Notes: generated by a model not told the origin, from the letters alone. Positions 38,901-52,253 are shown, counted from the first letter of the stretch. The stretch: DNA of 64,000 bases from Casuarius casuarius (GCA_003342895.1 PTFA01000313.1:558001-622000); one strand, 5' to 3'. Translations and numbers: made by a program.

Positions 38901-41900
38901 GTGAGATGAATTTTTCATGAATAAGTTAAAACAGTGCCATTATTTCCCCCTCCCAGGAATGAATTTACCCATAATGTGGAAATTATAAGCTAGTGTCCAT
39001 GCATGCTCCAAATGTTCAGTGTGTTTTGACTCTTAGTTATAAGTACAATTAGTATCTCTTATGGGGTAGTATGTAGGAAAACTTTCTTAAACTGAGTGCT
39101 GTCCAGCTGAGGGACTTGTTTCACTGATATACATCCTCTTCTTGACCTGTCTTTTGGTATGCTTTTTAATGTGAAACTTCTAATATAATCAGATGGCTTA
39201 AAATATAATTGACATTGCTTAAGAAGGTAGACTTTTTACTTTTTGACATTGGCTTGGCTGGATCTGAAAGTATCATCTGGGATTACTGGAGTATGAAACA
39301 ACATAAAAATGTGAATAACAGTATGATTAAGTTGTCAGCTGTGCCAGGAAACATTGTTTTTACTATTTGCTGATATGTATACAGCTTTTGCAACATTTTG
39401 TTTTGTGTAGATTTTTTTAAAGTACTGCATTTTGAAAACACTTGTACCCTATCAAATGAAAAGACTTGAATATTTGTGTATATAAGCTCTGATGGGAATG
39501 TTTGTTCCAAAGCAGCCTTGCTGTCTCTTTTCTTTTGTGAAAAGAACTGTAATGCTTTTAAGGTTCTCTGTTAAACCATGATTTTTTAAAAGCCACAGGT
39601 AAATAATAGATGTGCTTGGATGAGGAACTGTGGATTCCCTCTTCCATAATACCAATGTGAGCTGTAATTGAGAAAATGGTCATTGTTTCTTCATTTGAAG
39701 TAACAGTGAAGGAAGGATGTCTAAGGGGTTTTCTCTAGTACGGGATAGAACCTGAATAAAAGCGTTTTCTTTAGGCAAGAGTGCTGTTAACTTTTGAAAC
39801 TTTTGCAAGATTTGAACCATATCTAATATTTTATCAGATTTCTTTAACATGCCTGCAGAGAACTACAATTTTGATGTGTTCCTGTGTTTTAATACTGCTT
39901 GCTGCTGCACTCTAAACAATTACCTTTTGTAACTTATATGTGTAAGCTGCAAAACCTAGCCCTGGCAGCAGGTGTGCAACAGCTTTGCTGTTGAAAGAAG
40001 GATGGTTGAGAAAGTGAACTTCAGCATGTCAAGAGCTCCATCTTAGATGAACTGAACTGAGCTCAAGCAGAAGTCTCTGGCTTTTTTCCCCTCATTCTTA
40101 GAGGTGCAGCCTTAGTATAGGGTAAACTGCAACTAAATCTGACACCCCTTTCACAGCATGCTGTATCATCTTGGTCTGCTGTCTCACAAAAATTGTTACT
40201 CACCTACAAAATGCTAGCAAAAAGCAGTTGTCTTGGAAAGGGTTTAGCTGTCTGTCAAAATCCTTCTTGGCTCCATTCTATAATTAGGAATGGAGTATAA
40301 ATGAGACAAACTAGCTGATACCAAAGGCCCTCCTGTGAATCTCTTGCGCAGCGTAGCCTGTGCTGAGCTGCAAGAGCAGTGCCCTCCTACTGCTCGGCAG
40401 CCTCTTGTTGCAAGCTTGGGAAACCCAGACTATGCAGTAGCCTATGAAGTGACCTTGCAGGAAGCAAGGCAGGCTTAGGGGAACCTTCACAAAGCATTTG
40501 GTTTTGGGAAAGCAGTGTTTTGTGAAGCAGGCACTGTTCCTGCTGAGAATGCTGAATGCCTGTCACATAGGAGGTCAGGAGAGAGTACCTCTGGTTCCTT
40601 CCAGTCCAGAAGCTGTTTTCATGAAAGATTTCTTTTTCAAATATGCTGAGGAAACCTTCAGCAAACATTTGGAGAAGCTTGCCATCACTATTTAGCAGCA
40701 TGTGATACAGTAGTGTCCATCTACAAAGTCTTATTGTTTTCTGTTAATCAGATGCATTCTGTCCTTCCTGTTTTCTTCCCATGTATGGCTCGTTCTTCCT
40801 TTTCCTTCTTCCACTTCACTACTACTCCTTCTCTGCCCAACACTTTCTTTTCATAACAGGGTAATATCTTATGCTAAGCATTTCTACTTACTAGAGGAAT
40901 ATTTCTTCTGACATGAGATAATGATTCTCTGAACCCAAAATATATAAGCATTTATAGGACTGTCTTTCTAGGCATGCTACAGAGTATTTCCAGGCCAAAG
41001 CTGTCCATACATGACCACTCTACATCTCGGCTAGTGCTAGACAGGCCCTCAAAATCAACTGCCATTTCCTTAGCTGTAAAGAAAAACATGAGTTGGTGAA
41101 AGCAGCTCACTCTGAGGTTGCAGAGGACTCCTGAGGCCTCTGAACGGTGCGTGCTTCAGGTCTGCAGTGTGATGGTTACAGTGCATCAATACATCATTCT
41201 GCTTGTAGTCTTTTACTAGCCAGGCCAGATCCTTTTTCTTCAGTTTTCAGAAGTTTCAAGGGAAAAAATCTTTCAGATAGAACAGATGCCTAGTCCCTTC
41301 CCCTCGGCATCCTCTCCAGTCAGACCCTTCTCAGTTGTGTCGTGCCAGCTTTATCCCTGTGAGTGCGAACAAACGCATGCACCTTTATCTCCCAGGACAC
41401 TTTTGGAGCTGCTTTCTTTGAAAGCTTACCTTAAACTACTTTGGAAAAAAAAAAGATCTTTAATCAATGGCTGTGTTCTTTTAACTCACTGCTTTTCACA
41501 GGAGCTTACTATGGGCTCACTGCTCCTTTAAATGGTACCTTGTCCAATTCAGTCTACTGTTTTCCTTCTGAGTGTTTTAGTGCTTCATTTATCTTTCAAT
41601 GAAGTGCTTTATGCTGACTGTATGAGAGAAGAGGCATAAAATTATATTTTGATGTAAGAAAAGAACATTTATTTTGTCCAGTGCAGTGAACATAAGTGAA
41701 ATTATTGGACATGTCACTTGTCTGCTAAGTAATTGTTGGTGCCACTATCTATCTGGACAGTTGTATGTTCTCAATAATAAACCAAAATATGAATAATTCT
41801 GTTAAGCATGTTGTGGTTTTCAGTAAAACCTGTCAGAAAGTCACTGAAACTTCTCAATTAACTGAGCTATGGAAATTTGGTTTCAGGAAACAGAACGTGG

Positions 41901-42919
41901 TTACACTTCCTTGCTTTACTGGGGATAATGCCAAGCATGTGGTATTGAAGCTGTCTGGTAATAAAACTAAATTTTATGAAAACATAGATTTGATTTTTGA
42001 TTACTGTTTTCTGCAAATTGAGAAAGAAAATATCACTGTCTTGTAACTTCTGCTTGATGAAAGTGAAACCATGTGGTGGATAGTCACTTACAAACTAACC
42101 AGTTTTTCTTTCAGATTTGAAACCATTTTTTGTAGGAGAGTCTGTCTATTGTAGTATTGTAAGTAGTACCAAGAAGCTGTTGCTCAGTTAGATGACATTT
42201 TTTCTTTTTGAAATGAAGCTAAATGTGTTCTCCTAGCATCAAAAAGTCAGAACTGGCTTTAAGTGTTCTGGTCCTGTTGTCTTGACTGCGCTCAAGACCA
42301 AACTTCTCAATGTTCTTTTCCACCTATATTAGTAATATTTCCTACCTATGAATTCATATGTTTTGGTTATGATTGCAAGGAATACTAATAGAAATTTTAA
42401 TAAAAATTTTTAGTAAAAAATGTTTTCATGTATAAAGAAAAATGAAGTACTAATTCTAAGTGCACAGGTTCTGTAGAATTTGTTCTACAGTGCTTGGTGT
42501 TAACTGAAGTGACCTGCTGAAACTGTAAATTATCTAACATGCCTTAATTGAAGTTGGTTTTGATCTGTGGGCATCACACATCTAGCCTCCTGCTATTTGC
42601 TCTTATATTCTACCACTTCTAACCACAGAGGTTATTGTTCCTTCAGTTTCCTCTAGAAACATGGCTGGGGTTTATACCCAAACTGAATTTAAGCATTCAT
42701 TTTTGAAAATCTTCTTTAAAAAAAGGCAAATCATTGCATATTTTTACTTTATTTTAAAAGACATGCTATTATGTTTCATCTGAATCTGAAGAATGATAGT
42801 CACTATTCCATAAAGTGAGAATGTATTTTATCTTGAACTCTTAAATCTTAACAGATTCTCCTTTTGCCATAGAAAACCCCCAAACCCTCTCCAGTTTTGT
42901 GTATGTACTTCTAAGAGCT

Positions 42920-42975
42920 GGAGCTGAGGAAAATTCCATTGAAGCCAGTGGGATTCTGTGCACTGGTTTCAAACA
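42920..42975. repeat. Possible fragment of palindromic amniote repeat
   Basis: The segment 'ttccattgaagccagtggga' followed by 'ttctgtgca' resembles one arm of the palindromic repeats seen at 4811 and 60808, in which 'cccattgaagtcaatggga' forms the centre. Only one arm is visible, so the call rests on about 30 bases. Confidence 0.3.
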
Positions 42976-45900
42976 GGCATCTGTGGCTCCTGCTGGCTTA
43001 AATATGCTGTCCTTAAATGGTCAGCTTTGCTGGGAAAGGCCTCAAAAAAGCTGTTTTCCTGGTTCTGCAATACTGTGTGAACTAGACAGGCAGAGTGTAA
43101 GCAGCTAAATAAGGAGGAATCTATTTTTGGTATTAAATAAGTTGTCAACAGCAAAATATATTCATATGGGCTACTGAATTGTGCTCAGCTGCATAGCTGT
43201 TTAGTTCATGTTTGGCAGTCTTAGGTATCCGCAGGAGAATAGGTAACACCTTAATCAAATGTCTGTGGTATTCTGTCTTTTGTAAAGGGAAGCCTCCAGA
43301 GCTTGCTCCTTCATCAGACTTAAAGCCCAGGGAAGGAGGAAAAAAAATCCAAAACAAAATCCAAGCAAGCTTTTCAGCTATATGTTTTCTAGCAGAAAAA
43401 CTGCAGTTCTGCCAGAGGAGCAATGATTTTCACTTCAGCAACCTACAATATGCAAGAGAAGAGAGAGAAGACATCAAAGTTGCATGTATCTGGCTGTTTC
43501 ACATGCTGCCTTCTCAGTATTTCTCACTCAAGTTACTGAAGTGTGCTGCTGTTATAGACAAGATATCTCTAATGCAAGTTGAGGGCTTCATGTGGTCAGG
43601 TGTGCTCTTCAGATTAATTGGAGAAAAATACTTTTACTTAACCTCATTAGTTTTACTTATCCTGTAGCAGTGCTGGCATTGTTTTCCCCCCCACACTTTT
43701 TGCTACCTTGCTCTGAGAACCTGATTTAATCCTACAAAGATCATAGTAAAGGTCAGCTCATCTGTTATCTTGTATCTGTCTTATACTGAACTAAAACAAA
43801 TGCTTTCATATGCTGGAAAGTTTTGGTTTTGTTTTATTTTGTTTCTTTTTTAAAGCATTTGGGCAAAGGTTTGTGCTGCCCCGTGAATAGCTTCCAGTCA
43901 ATGGATCAGGAAGGTGGGTATGGGACTGGAGATGGACCCAAGGGTGGTAGATGCAGCATGGGTTTACTTTCTTCCTTTTCTCCTTATCTCTCAAACAATT
44001 TAAGTTAAGGGACTTCTGGATCTAAGCCTTAGTGGGAGAGAGCATGTGGAGGAAAGGCTGCCCATTAAACCAAGAATGGAGATGGGAAAAAAGGTAGTGG
44101 AAAATCCATCTTTCCCATTTGGGAGAAAGACTTCAGGGTCTGAACTGGAGAAGAGGGCAGAGCTGTTTGAGGTAAAAACAGGAGGTGCAGCTTCTGGGAG
44201 AGAGCAAGTAATAGTGAGGAGCAAGGTGCCTTGTGGGCAGGTTTTAGTGTAGGTCATGAACCATCTCTGTTTTTAATAGCCAGTTTACCAAAGTGAATCA
44301 AGGTGCCCCTCATTCTTCTGCACTGGAGGCATTCCTTTTGTCAGCCTTTATTTTTCTTGTATAACTGTACAGAGAGCAAAAAACCTTTGTTGCCAGAAGT
44401 TGAAGATCCCTCTGCTTTTAATGAGAACAACAGTTGACCCAGAGCAGTATAGGGAATTAATTGCACCAGCAGAAATACAGCTAGAAGTTTTATTTGAGTA
44501 ATACTCAAACAATAGTGTTCACAGATTCAGAGCTCCTCTCTTACCCTTATCTGCAGTATCATGTGGCCTCTTTGGTGTTTATCTAACCTGCTTAAGAGCT
44601 TTTCCTTTCAGTAGAGCCACTCTTGGTCCCTTTATTCCATTAGCCATCAATATAAGTAAAAAAAAATCCAGTTATTACTAATTGTATTGATTTAAGCTGG
44701 CAACCTAAGTAGTAAGGCTCCATTTGGTATCTTGAAAATGAACATGAATTTCACTTCTAAAAAATACTGATGGTATTTTGTTTGTGGTGCCTTTGGTAGA
44801 AAAAGTGGGCACCCAGGGTATGTAGAAAGTGCTTAACTTTCAGGATTGCCTCCGTTCTGAATTATGCTTAATTACAGGGTTGTCTTCATATATAGTTCTC
44901 AGTAGAAGAAAAATGAAATTCATCCTTATTTTCACTTTAATGGTGTTGAGGCATAGAATAAGTAATGTTTTAATCAGAGCTAGAAGCTTAGCTCAGGTTA
45001 CTTTATTTATAGACCACTGCCATTTGTGCTGGCCTTAAATTGGAAATACAGAAAAATACAGGGTCTACGAGGTAAAAATTAACATAGTATCAAAAGGCAT
45101 ATCAAGCTTGTGCAATTACTGTTGAAAATGGAGGCCAGGTTATTAGCTAGATTAACATACTTAATAGAAGGAATGCTCTTGAAATTGAAGCCTATATGTA
45201 TTATTGATACCACACAAAAGTATAAAAGTTACAATACTTTAAGCATAAAATCAATTTTGCATTAATTTTCTTACTTGCACTTCTCAGATGTGGAAACAAT
45301 ACAACAGTAAAATAAACCACTTGGACAGGTGATAACTTTATGCACACAAATTAGTAAAATTTTCATGCAATATTAATAGAGAAAAAATTAATAAAACAGA
45401 AGTGCTTCTAATAGGATTCTGCTCTTTCTTGTGCTGTGTCTTTTCCTCTGTAAAATAAGTGTTCAAAATTCTAAACTGTGGCTCTTGGGGAATGCTGCTG
45501 TCACTTGAGGAACAATGTATATGGAAAAAGTGTCAGATGTCAGGTGTTAATTATTGCATCTTAACTATTTATAAGTTCATAAGTTACTATAAAGATGTAT
45601 TTCTTCAACTGGAAGACTCTGATGTTGAAAATTGTATTCCAGATTTTTCATGTTGCCCTAGGCTGTATGTTATAAATGATAGCTTTGAATTTGTAAAACT
45701 TGTTTTCACTGTCCTGAGTCAATTAGGTTCCTGAACATCAATTATATTATTAACTTGTAGCTTTATGGTCCCCTATGTGAAATGGCTCATCTAAAAAGGA
45801 GTGTTTGTATGTTTTGTATTTCAGTGTTTCACAATATTTGTGCCTTTTCACTTTAATATTGTCATCTGTAATTTCTGAGTTATAGCTATTATTCCAGTAT

Positions 45901-48544
45901 TTGTTTAGTTCTTTGATTTTTGTCTCATAGTGAACTTCACTTTGGTGTTTTCACTTTGAGAGAACAGCAATCCTGATAAGATATTAGGAAAGCTAACAAT
46001 GTACATCTTAAGACTGAGGCTGTGCAAGTATAGAATAACACAAGAAATAGTTTTTACTTTTGCGTTTAGATGTAATCTTGCCTTTGGTATAGCTGAAGAA
46101 AATGAAAAAGATGGAATATAGCCTTCAGTGGAAGGCTGTAAGAATGCTGACTGCTACTTAGACTTCTTAAGGTACAGTAAATGGTAAATACTTGTTATTC
46201 CAACGGCATCTCCAGTGTCACGTGCCTCTACAAAGTGCTGACTTTTGAAGACAATTCTATTAGTGTCATTGAGATGCCCCAATATGTCGATGGGCTTGAA
46301 TATGAATGACATTATATTGGTTAGGATGAATGCACTAAGTTACTTAGAGTTTGAGTTACTGTTGTTGGATCTGAAATTCCAGGTGCAGGATGAAGGCATG
46401 GAGTTTGTGGATTTGAATAATATTGAGTGGCTTGTGCAGAGTTTTGTATAATATTGGGCTAAATCATCCGTTAATGTGAATCAGGAGAGATCTGTTTAAA
46501 CCTAGTAGAGACTTGCTAATTAACTCCACTAAGGATCTGGATTGTCACTTGTATTTTATGTGCAAAGACCAATTGTGAAACACTTACTGTCAGGAAGCTA
46601 CTTTTGAAATATTCATGGCACTTTTTGCCACCTGTCTATTCATTTTATCATAAGAACATAGTAACCAAATGTAGGGAGCTCCATCTAATTAATGGATTTG
46701 CTGTACCCAGCTTTATTTTCAGGCGCACACATTCGGTTCCCATTTAAGTCAATAGGACGTGAGGCCTCTAGTGACAGCGTTTAGGCCTTTAAAAGTGTAT
46801 CCTTTACAAACAATATTGCCAAGACTTCTGTGATCCAAAGAGGGTCTATGAAACACTAGAATTTATCAGAAACACTTCTCAATTTGAAGTTATTCCCTGC
46901 ATTCATCATGCTTCATAAAGTAATCTAAATGCTCGTGTTGATAGACTCTTCCCTGTCCCAGTTCATTTGATGTGTTGTACAGAGTTAGCGCTATGCTAAA
47001 CAGAAATTGGCTTGTCACACTTTCCTGTCTTTCATCTCCAAGCAAAAAAAAAATGGTGCCACCTTTGGAGAATTTTTCAGTGGTTATTTGCTGCCTTGTT
47101 GCCTAGGCTACAGGTATTAAACAAATGAACAAACAAAAAAACCCTAAGGCTATTGTTTGTGAGTGATCCCGAAGGAAATGAAGGAAGGTGTGTGTATTGG
47201 ATTTCATTTGTTTGGCGTATTAATGCTGTCTTTATGTTGTAGTGCAATTTTGACTGTGCAAACTTCATCTTAACTTGTAGCTTTACAGTGCCTAGGATCT
47301 ACTTATGCTACTCTCTAAACAATATTTTAAAGTAATAGTGTTAAAACTCAGGATAATACTTCTGTAGAAAGCCAGCTGGTAGGATAAAGTAGAAATTGGA
47401 ACTGCAAATGTGCTTCTTTGGTTATTAGTTTAAAACGAAAGGAAGTTATCTTCAGATGCCAATGGCTCCTGAAGCAAATTATGTGTGTCCTAGGCTGGTA
47501 TAGCAGCAGTTCAGTATCAGCTGCTGACCTAAGGCATGATGCTGATGCTTCAAAAGTTAATCAGTTATGGCAAAAACGTTTTCTGGAAGTCCTGAGTGCC
47601 TTTAAAAAACAAAAACAACACTTTAATTGTTAAACATAGAAATTCACAAATAAAGCATCTGCAAAAAGATTGGTGATACAAACACTGGTTCAAACCCACT
47701 GGTTGTATTTTCTTTTCACAAGTAAATCTTAAAATCCTGAATCAAAACACTAGAGCTTTTTTACACTCTCCTTTAACAACTCTGATGTCAGCTCATAATT
47801 TTAGGTAGCTGAAATGACCATATGTCATGTGTACTCCATCAGCCACAAGAATAAATTGAAAACAAAACTTAGCAATGTTCTCCAAATACAAGAAGAAAAA
47901 AACAGTTTAAAAGCTTTAAAGATGTTTGAAGAAGTAATTGAAAAAGAAAATGTGTTAATAGTTTGTGAAGATCATACCATTACAAGGTTCCTGGGTTAGT
48001 TGGTGCCCAGTCTTTTTTTTTTCCTCCTTGTCTCATATTGAAGTAAACTTTCCATAGGTCGGTATACCTGAGAGGCTGGTTTACACTTGATCCTCCAAGA
48101 ACCTGAGAACCGTTAGGCAGCTCTGTGCAGGTACATGCATCCCCAGCATTACTATGAATGCAGAATCTGTTTTGGAAATTAAGTTTTCTCACATATCTAG
48201 GTTTAGAGCATGTACAGGCTGGTTTTCTTTCTGATAACCCTTTGCTGCTTTTACTGCTGACGTCTTTGTCAGTAGCTCTATATCCTATAGCTCCAGCCAG
48301 TGCTTGCTCTTTAGCTTTTGCTTAAATCTCTTACTGGTGTGTATGTATCATTTGCAGAAAGCAGACAGGGCCTCTACAGTCGTCTGCAATCACAGAAGAT
48401 ATGCTCTTAGAATCACGTGTACTTCTTTGTATGTTGTACTTTCATTACAAAATGGGACTTGGATGGTGTGAAACCACTTGTCTTCTATTAAAATTTCAAA
48501 GGATGGGGCAAGGTACCTAATACAGTTGTGATCTCTCTGAGATT

Positions 48545-48670
48545 GCTAAGGTAGCCCAGCCCTCGGGGGGCTGCCCTGGGGGACCCGGGTTCGGTTGCCT
48601 CTGTCGGAACTGACGTCCACCTTCTGAAAGAAAGGCCAGGCTGGGGAGTGCTGTAGGCCGAGATGATCTT
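48545..48670 (+). repeat. GC-rich patch with Pol III box-like motifs (possible SINE relic)
   Basis: The patch contains TAGCCCAGC at 48552, which fits the A-box pattern TRGCNNAGY, and GGTTCGGTTGCC at 48588, close to the B-box GGTTCRANNCC. The spacing is about eight bases shorter than in a true tRNA, and no clean cloverleaf could be drawn, so it is not a functional tRNA gene. From general knowledge, 'gagacccaggttcaattccc' repeats occur in turtle DNA and resemble this patch. I counted six CpG in 48541-48660, unusual for the surroundings. An old tRNA-derived SINE is possible. Confidence 0.35.
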
Positions 48671-49499
48671 CCAGTCTGTCTTGTTGATTCTGTTTAAATT
48701 TGCATGAAGCACATTGTAGAACAGCAACAGGAACTCGCACAGCCTTACAGCTAAGTATTTTTACCATTCAGACTAGAGAATTAATCTATGGCTTAATGGT
48801 TGTGTGTAAGCACTTTGTGGAAAATGGAAATGTTTCAGAAGAATGTGCCCAAAATGCTCCTTCCCTGGAATTCCTCGTGAGCTCAGAATCCTAGGGAAGA
48901 CCAAATCCTCTTGGATGAAGAAAAATTAGGTTTGAGATGATGCGGTTGTTTTTCATATAAAACAAACATTTACAGACTTAATATTCAAATACCAATAAAG
49001 AGTAAATTATTTACATGACCTTTTTAGAAGGTCTGTCTGCAGTTATGTTGTCTGTAAAGAATGTGGAATAATTGACTACTTTTTTTTGTCATCTGGGCAA
49101 AGATGAATGAGTCTGGAACAGAGCTTTTTCACTGCGAACTTGAGTTTTTATTTCTGCTTCTACCTGTGAAGTAGTTTGAGTTTTTCAAACAAATGTTATT
49201 CTTATAGATAATATGAGAATAAGGAAACTAATATTGTGTATGTTTGTAGTCATAAACATTTTATTATTGGGTTGTTGTGGAGGTTGTATCTAACTGTGGG
49301 AATTTATCAAAGTTTGCTTGAAATATTGTAATTTGGCTGTGGTTTGATAGGCTTTTATCCAGATACCCATGTTCCTCTTGAGCTGAACACCTCCACCCTG
49401 GAAAGTCCAATTTTTCTTGCTTCCCTCTTCCCACTGTTAGCTAAGTGAAACAAGTGTGAAATGCTAGTGGCTGTTGATCTACAAAAGCAAGTTGTACTG
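48671..49499. other. Unique non-coding DNA
   Basis: Nothing was recognised between the GC-rich patch and the dispersed repeat at 49500. A 64-codon plus frame near 48700-48894 shows no domain. Confidence 0.5.
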
Positions 49500-49715
49500 T
49501 TTTATAGTACTGCAGCACTTTGACGTCCGGGAAGAGATCAAAACCTGTTGAGCTAGGTGCTTTATGACCGTGCAACATGAGGCAGTCCCAATCCCAGAGG
49601 CTTAAGATAAAATCCTGCAAGATAGGCCCAAGAAACAGTGGCATTGATTTGCTCAAGGTGAAGGTCAAAGCCAAAATTAGAACACAGCATGATGCAGGAA
49701 TACCTGAAACTAGAA
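49500..49715 (+). repeat. Old dispersed amniote repeat, copy 2
   Basis: The core 'cctgttgagctaggtgcttt' (49543) followed by 'ggcagtcccaatcccagagg' (49581) and 'gcttaagataaaa' matches the order of the repeat described at 22775. A later part, 'gatttgctcaaggtgaaggt' (49647) and 'aaaattagaacacagca' (49672), fits the 'ttgcccaaggtcacacagca' tail block that follows the core in full copies. This copy therefore extends further 3' than the first. Its decay is heavy. Confidence 0.6.
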
Positions 49716-51892
49716 TTATTTCCTGCCTGTGACTGTGTGCTTTGCACCGTGGTGCTGCTTATCTACAGTTTTATCTTACCAGCTATCCCTTAAGGGGGAA
49801 AACGACGTGGAAAGCTGTGTGGATAAAGCAGTTATTCTAAGGTAGTGTGTTATAAATGATCATTTTAATCTTATTTATTGTCTTACATTGTTACCTTCTT
49901 TTCCTGATGTATTTTTCTATCCAGTTGTTTAGAAGGAAGCAAAGCAGGGGAGGGGAGAAGGGAAAGCAAACTTGGGTGAAAGAATTGGTATTCCAAAGAA
50001 CAAATCTGGTCAGTAGTAAGATGGAAATGTAAATCTAAAACATAATGTTTCACAGATAATCAGTTTTGTGATATATTTCGTGTCATAGCCTTAGGCTTCA
50101 TAAGCAAAAAGCATTTTTTTAATTTTTTTTTCCCTCTAGCTACTAGGCTAATTTTCCACTGAGCTGAGGTCATTCATCCTTGCCCAGATGATAGGAACTA
50201 GCTCTAATATCTGCATGCTTAACATTTGGGCTACAGTTCTTGGCGGACAAAAGTCTCTTAGTTTTCATAAATCTGGATTGTAAATACATTAAAAAAAAAA
50301 AAAAACCTTTGCTTCCCAAAACAAATTGGATACATTTCTTCTTAGCCTGAAGTTTCCTGGCATAATCTCTTGCACAACTGCTCTGAATATCTTTGAAGTG
50401 TGATACAGCTCTGAAGCCTCTCTTTTTACCATTTCACTTCTATATTTTCTGCATACTTTCTGAATATTTGTTGTAGTAAAGTAACTATTCCTTTGGATAA
50501 AATTTGTTTAATAATAAAATCCAAACTCCCATATCTAGAGGTCGGCACTTTGGGGAAAAACTAAAACTTGGGTAGAATTTCAATCCTGTTAAGAAATGCT
50601 TTTTGTCCTCCCTCTATTTCAAAAGCTTTTCTTAAACTATCTATTTTTTATAAATATAAAAGGTTTAATGTAAGTGTATTTTTACAGTATATAATTTATA
50701 AAGATGACCAAAAATTTAAACAATTGCAAACTGATGCTAACTATGTGCTTATGCAGATTTTGAACTTTTTTGTCACTATATATTTTTTGAAATTTAGTTT
50801 TAACACAGGTTGCCTCACAAGTTCTACGGAACTTTTAGTTTCTCTTGTGTTGAATCATGAAGAAATTTGTTTTGGTGAAGTCTCTTCTGAATAAAGTTTT
50901 CTCTGTCACTCCTTTTTATGAAAAGTAGACACAGTCCCTCCTTGCCTTGATCATCTTAAAAGGTAGGACTGAAGTTGGAGCTATGTATAGTAATAATAGT
51001 CAGATTATTATGGTAGTAATTCAGAAGTTATTGAATAACGAGATGCTTATGCTTGCTAGTTCATGCTTCTGATTCCAAAGGAAGAAATATCCTGGTCTAC
51101 CTGCAGATCTCAAATGCAAATATTGTGTTAATTAGATACAATCTAATTCTTGTACTGAAAAGAATTTTCCTGTTTGCTTTAAAAAAAAAAAAACCCTACT
51201 TTTGGTCAAATATCTTTCAGATATTTAGAGAAAATACTCTTACTGAAGTCATCCTTGACTTAGTGACCTCTATTTGAGGGGTTGTTTTTGGTTTTAAACA
51301 TATGTATATTTTCCAAGGTAGCAACAGTGTGAGTTAGGAATTGCTTCTTTTCTTGTGTCAAAGCCTTTTTTGTAGCTGCTGAATGAATTTAGTAATGAAG
51401 TATGAATACCAGCAGGGGTCTGCTGTAGAATGAATTTCAGGTCTGTCTTAGGTATATCTGAGTTGTATTCAGGGATATGTTCTAGTTGTGTTTTAAGATG
51501 TAATCTTACATATGTTTATGTGCTTAGTTACAGCTTAGCTCCTCCCCTTAAATGTTGCTGATAGTTTCTTTGCTAATAGAAAAAGCTTATCATTGGTGAA
51601 CAACAGCAGACCTTAAACCCAGACATAGGCATTCCCCCTCTCCTTGTCCCAAATTGCTAAGATCTTTGTCTACCTCCTCAGGGAGGTGTTCAATTTGTTC
51701 CTGCTCAAACATACAGAAAATGAGAACATGCCAGTATTATGGGACAGAGAAATGAATCGGTTGGTTCTTGCCAGATGTCCAGAAAAGCTCAAGAGCCAAA
51801 CGACTACAAATATAGGCAATCGGAGAAGCAGATTTGAGTTTGTTTTGCTGAAGTGGAGTGTATCAATAAAAAGAAAAGAGGCTATAGCTATA
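49716..51892. other. Unique non-coding DNA
   Basis: No gene was recognised. A 16-base A run lies near 50290 and a 13-base A run near 51180. Plus frames of 108, 74 and 92 codons (50568, 51053, 51644) have AT-rich, low-information composition. The last of them ends inside the inverted repeat arm at 51893. Confidence 0.5.
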
Positions 51893-52253
51893 GCTTTTCT
51901 GCCATGGTATAACGTGATTTAAGTGACTAATGGCTACTGTGCTTCAGAGGAAACTATCTGCCACAGTGTGACCATCCAAATTTGCCACGAACGTACAAAA
52001 GAAGTTTAGGAAGACTGCATTTCTTTTTGTGGTTATGGCAAATCTTTTAATTCCAGTAACAGAAGCAATATCATTAAAATTCTAAAGCTTTATTCTTCCA
52101 CCCAGGCAAGCCTTAGGAATCAATTATACAGCAGATACAGGCATTATATATCACATCAGCATCAGAATGATCTAATCTACTCAGATGCAAAAGTCCAAAG
52201 GAAAAACTTGTTTTATTAGTCACTTATGTCACGTTATACCACGGCAGAAAAGC
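51893..52253. mobile_element. Inverted-repeat unit, possible MITE
   Basis: Two 39-bp arms lie in opposite orientation, 51893-51931 and 52215-52253, and match at 36 of 39 positions when one is reverse-complemented. Both begin gcttttctgcc, share tggtataacgtga, and end taagtgactaat. They enclose 283 bp of AT-rich sequence, giving a 361-bp unit. This is the size and shape of a non-autonomous DNA transposon with terminal inverted repeats. No target-site duplication is clear at the outer ends, and the arms match no superfamily terminus that I recognise. An inverted duplication of a local segment, or a transcribed hairpin, would look the same. Confidence 0.5.

Larger units (their letters stand above)
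32463..48540. other. Long unique non-coding stretch, no gene recognised
   Basis: Sixteen kilobases hold no supported gene or recognised mobile element. Low-complexity pieces are an AT-only tract at about 32895-32936 and an (A)nT tract at 34108-34132. Weak fragments resembling palindromic amniote repeats occur near 42930-42965 ('ttccattgaagccagtggga') and 46730-46800 ('tcccatttaagtcaatagga'). The largest frame is 151 codons on plus (43212-43667), without domain or splice context. A lysine- and glutamate-rich 61-codon frame at 47814-47999 is noted as a finding. Confidence 0.5.

Noticed and set aside
43212..43667. 151-codon plus-strand frame
   Set aside because: No recognisable motif, no splice context, and composition typical of AT-rich non-coding DNA. 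A single frame of this length in 64 kb over six frames is not surprising.
48551..48600. tRNA gene
   Set aside because: A-box and B-box-like motifs are present but eight bases too close, and no acceptor stem or anticodon arm can be formed.
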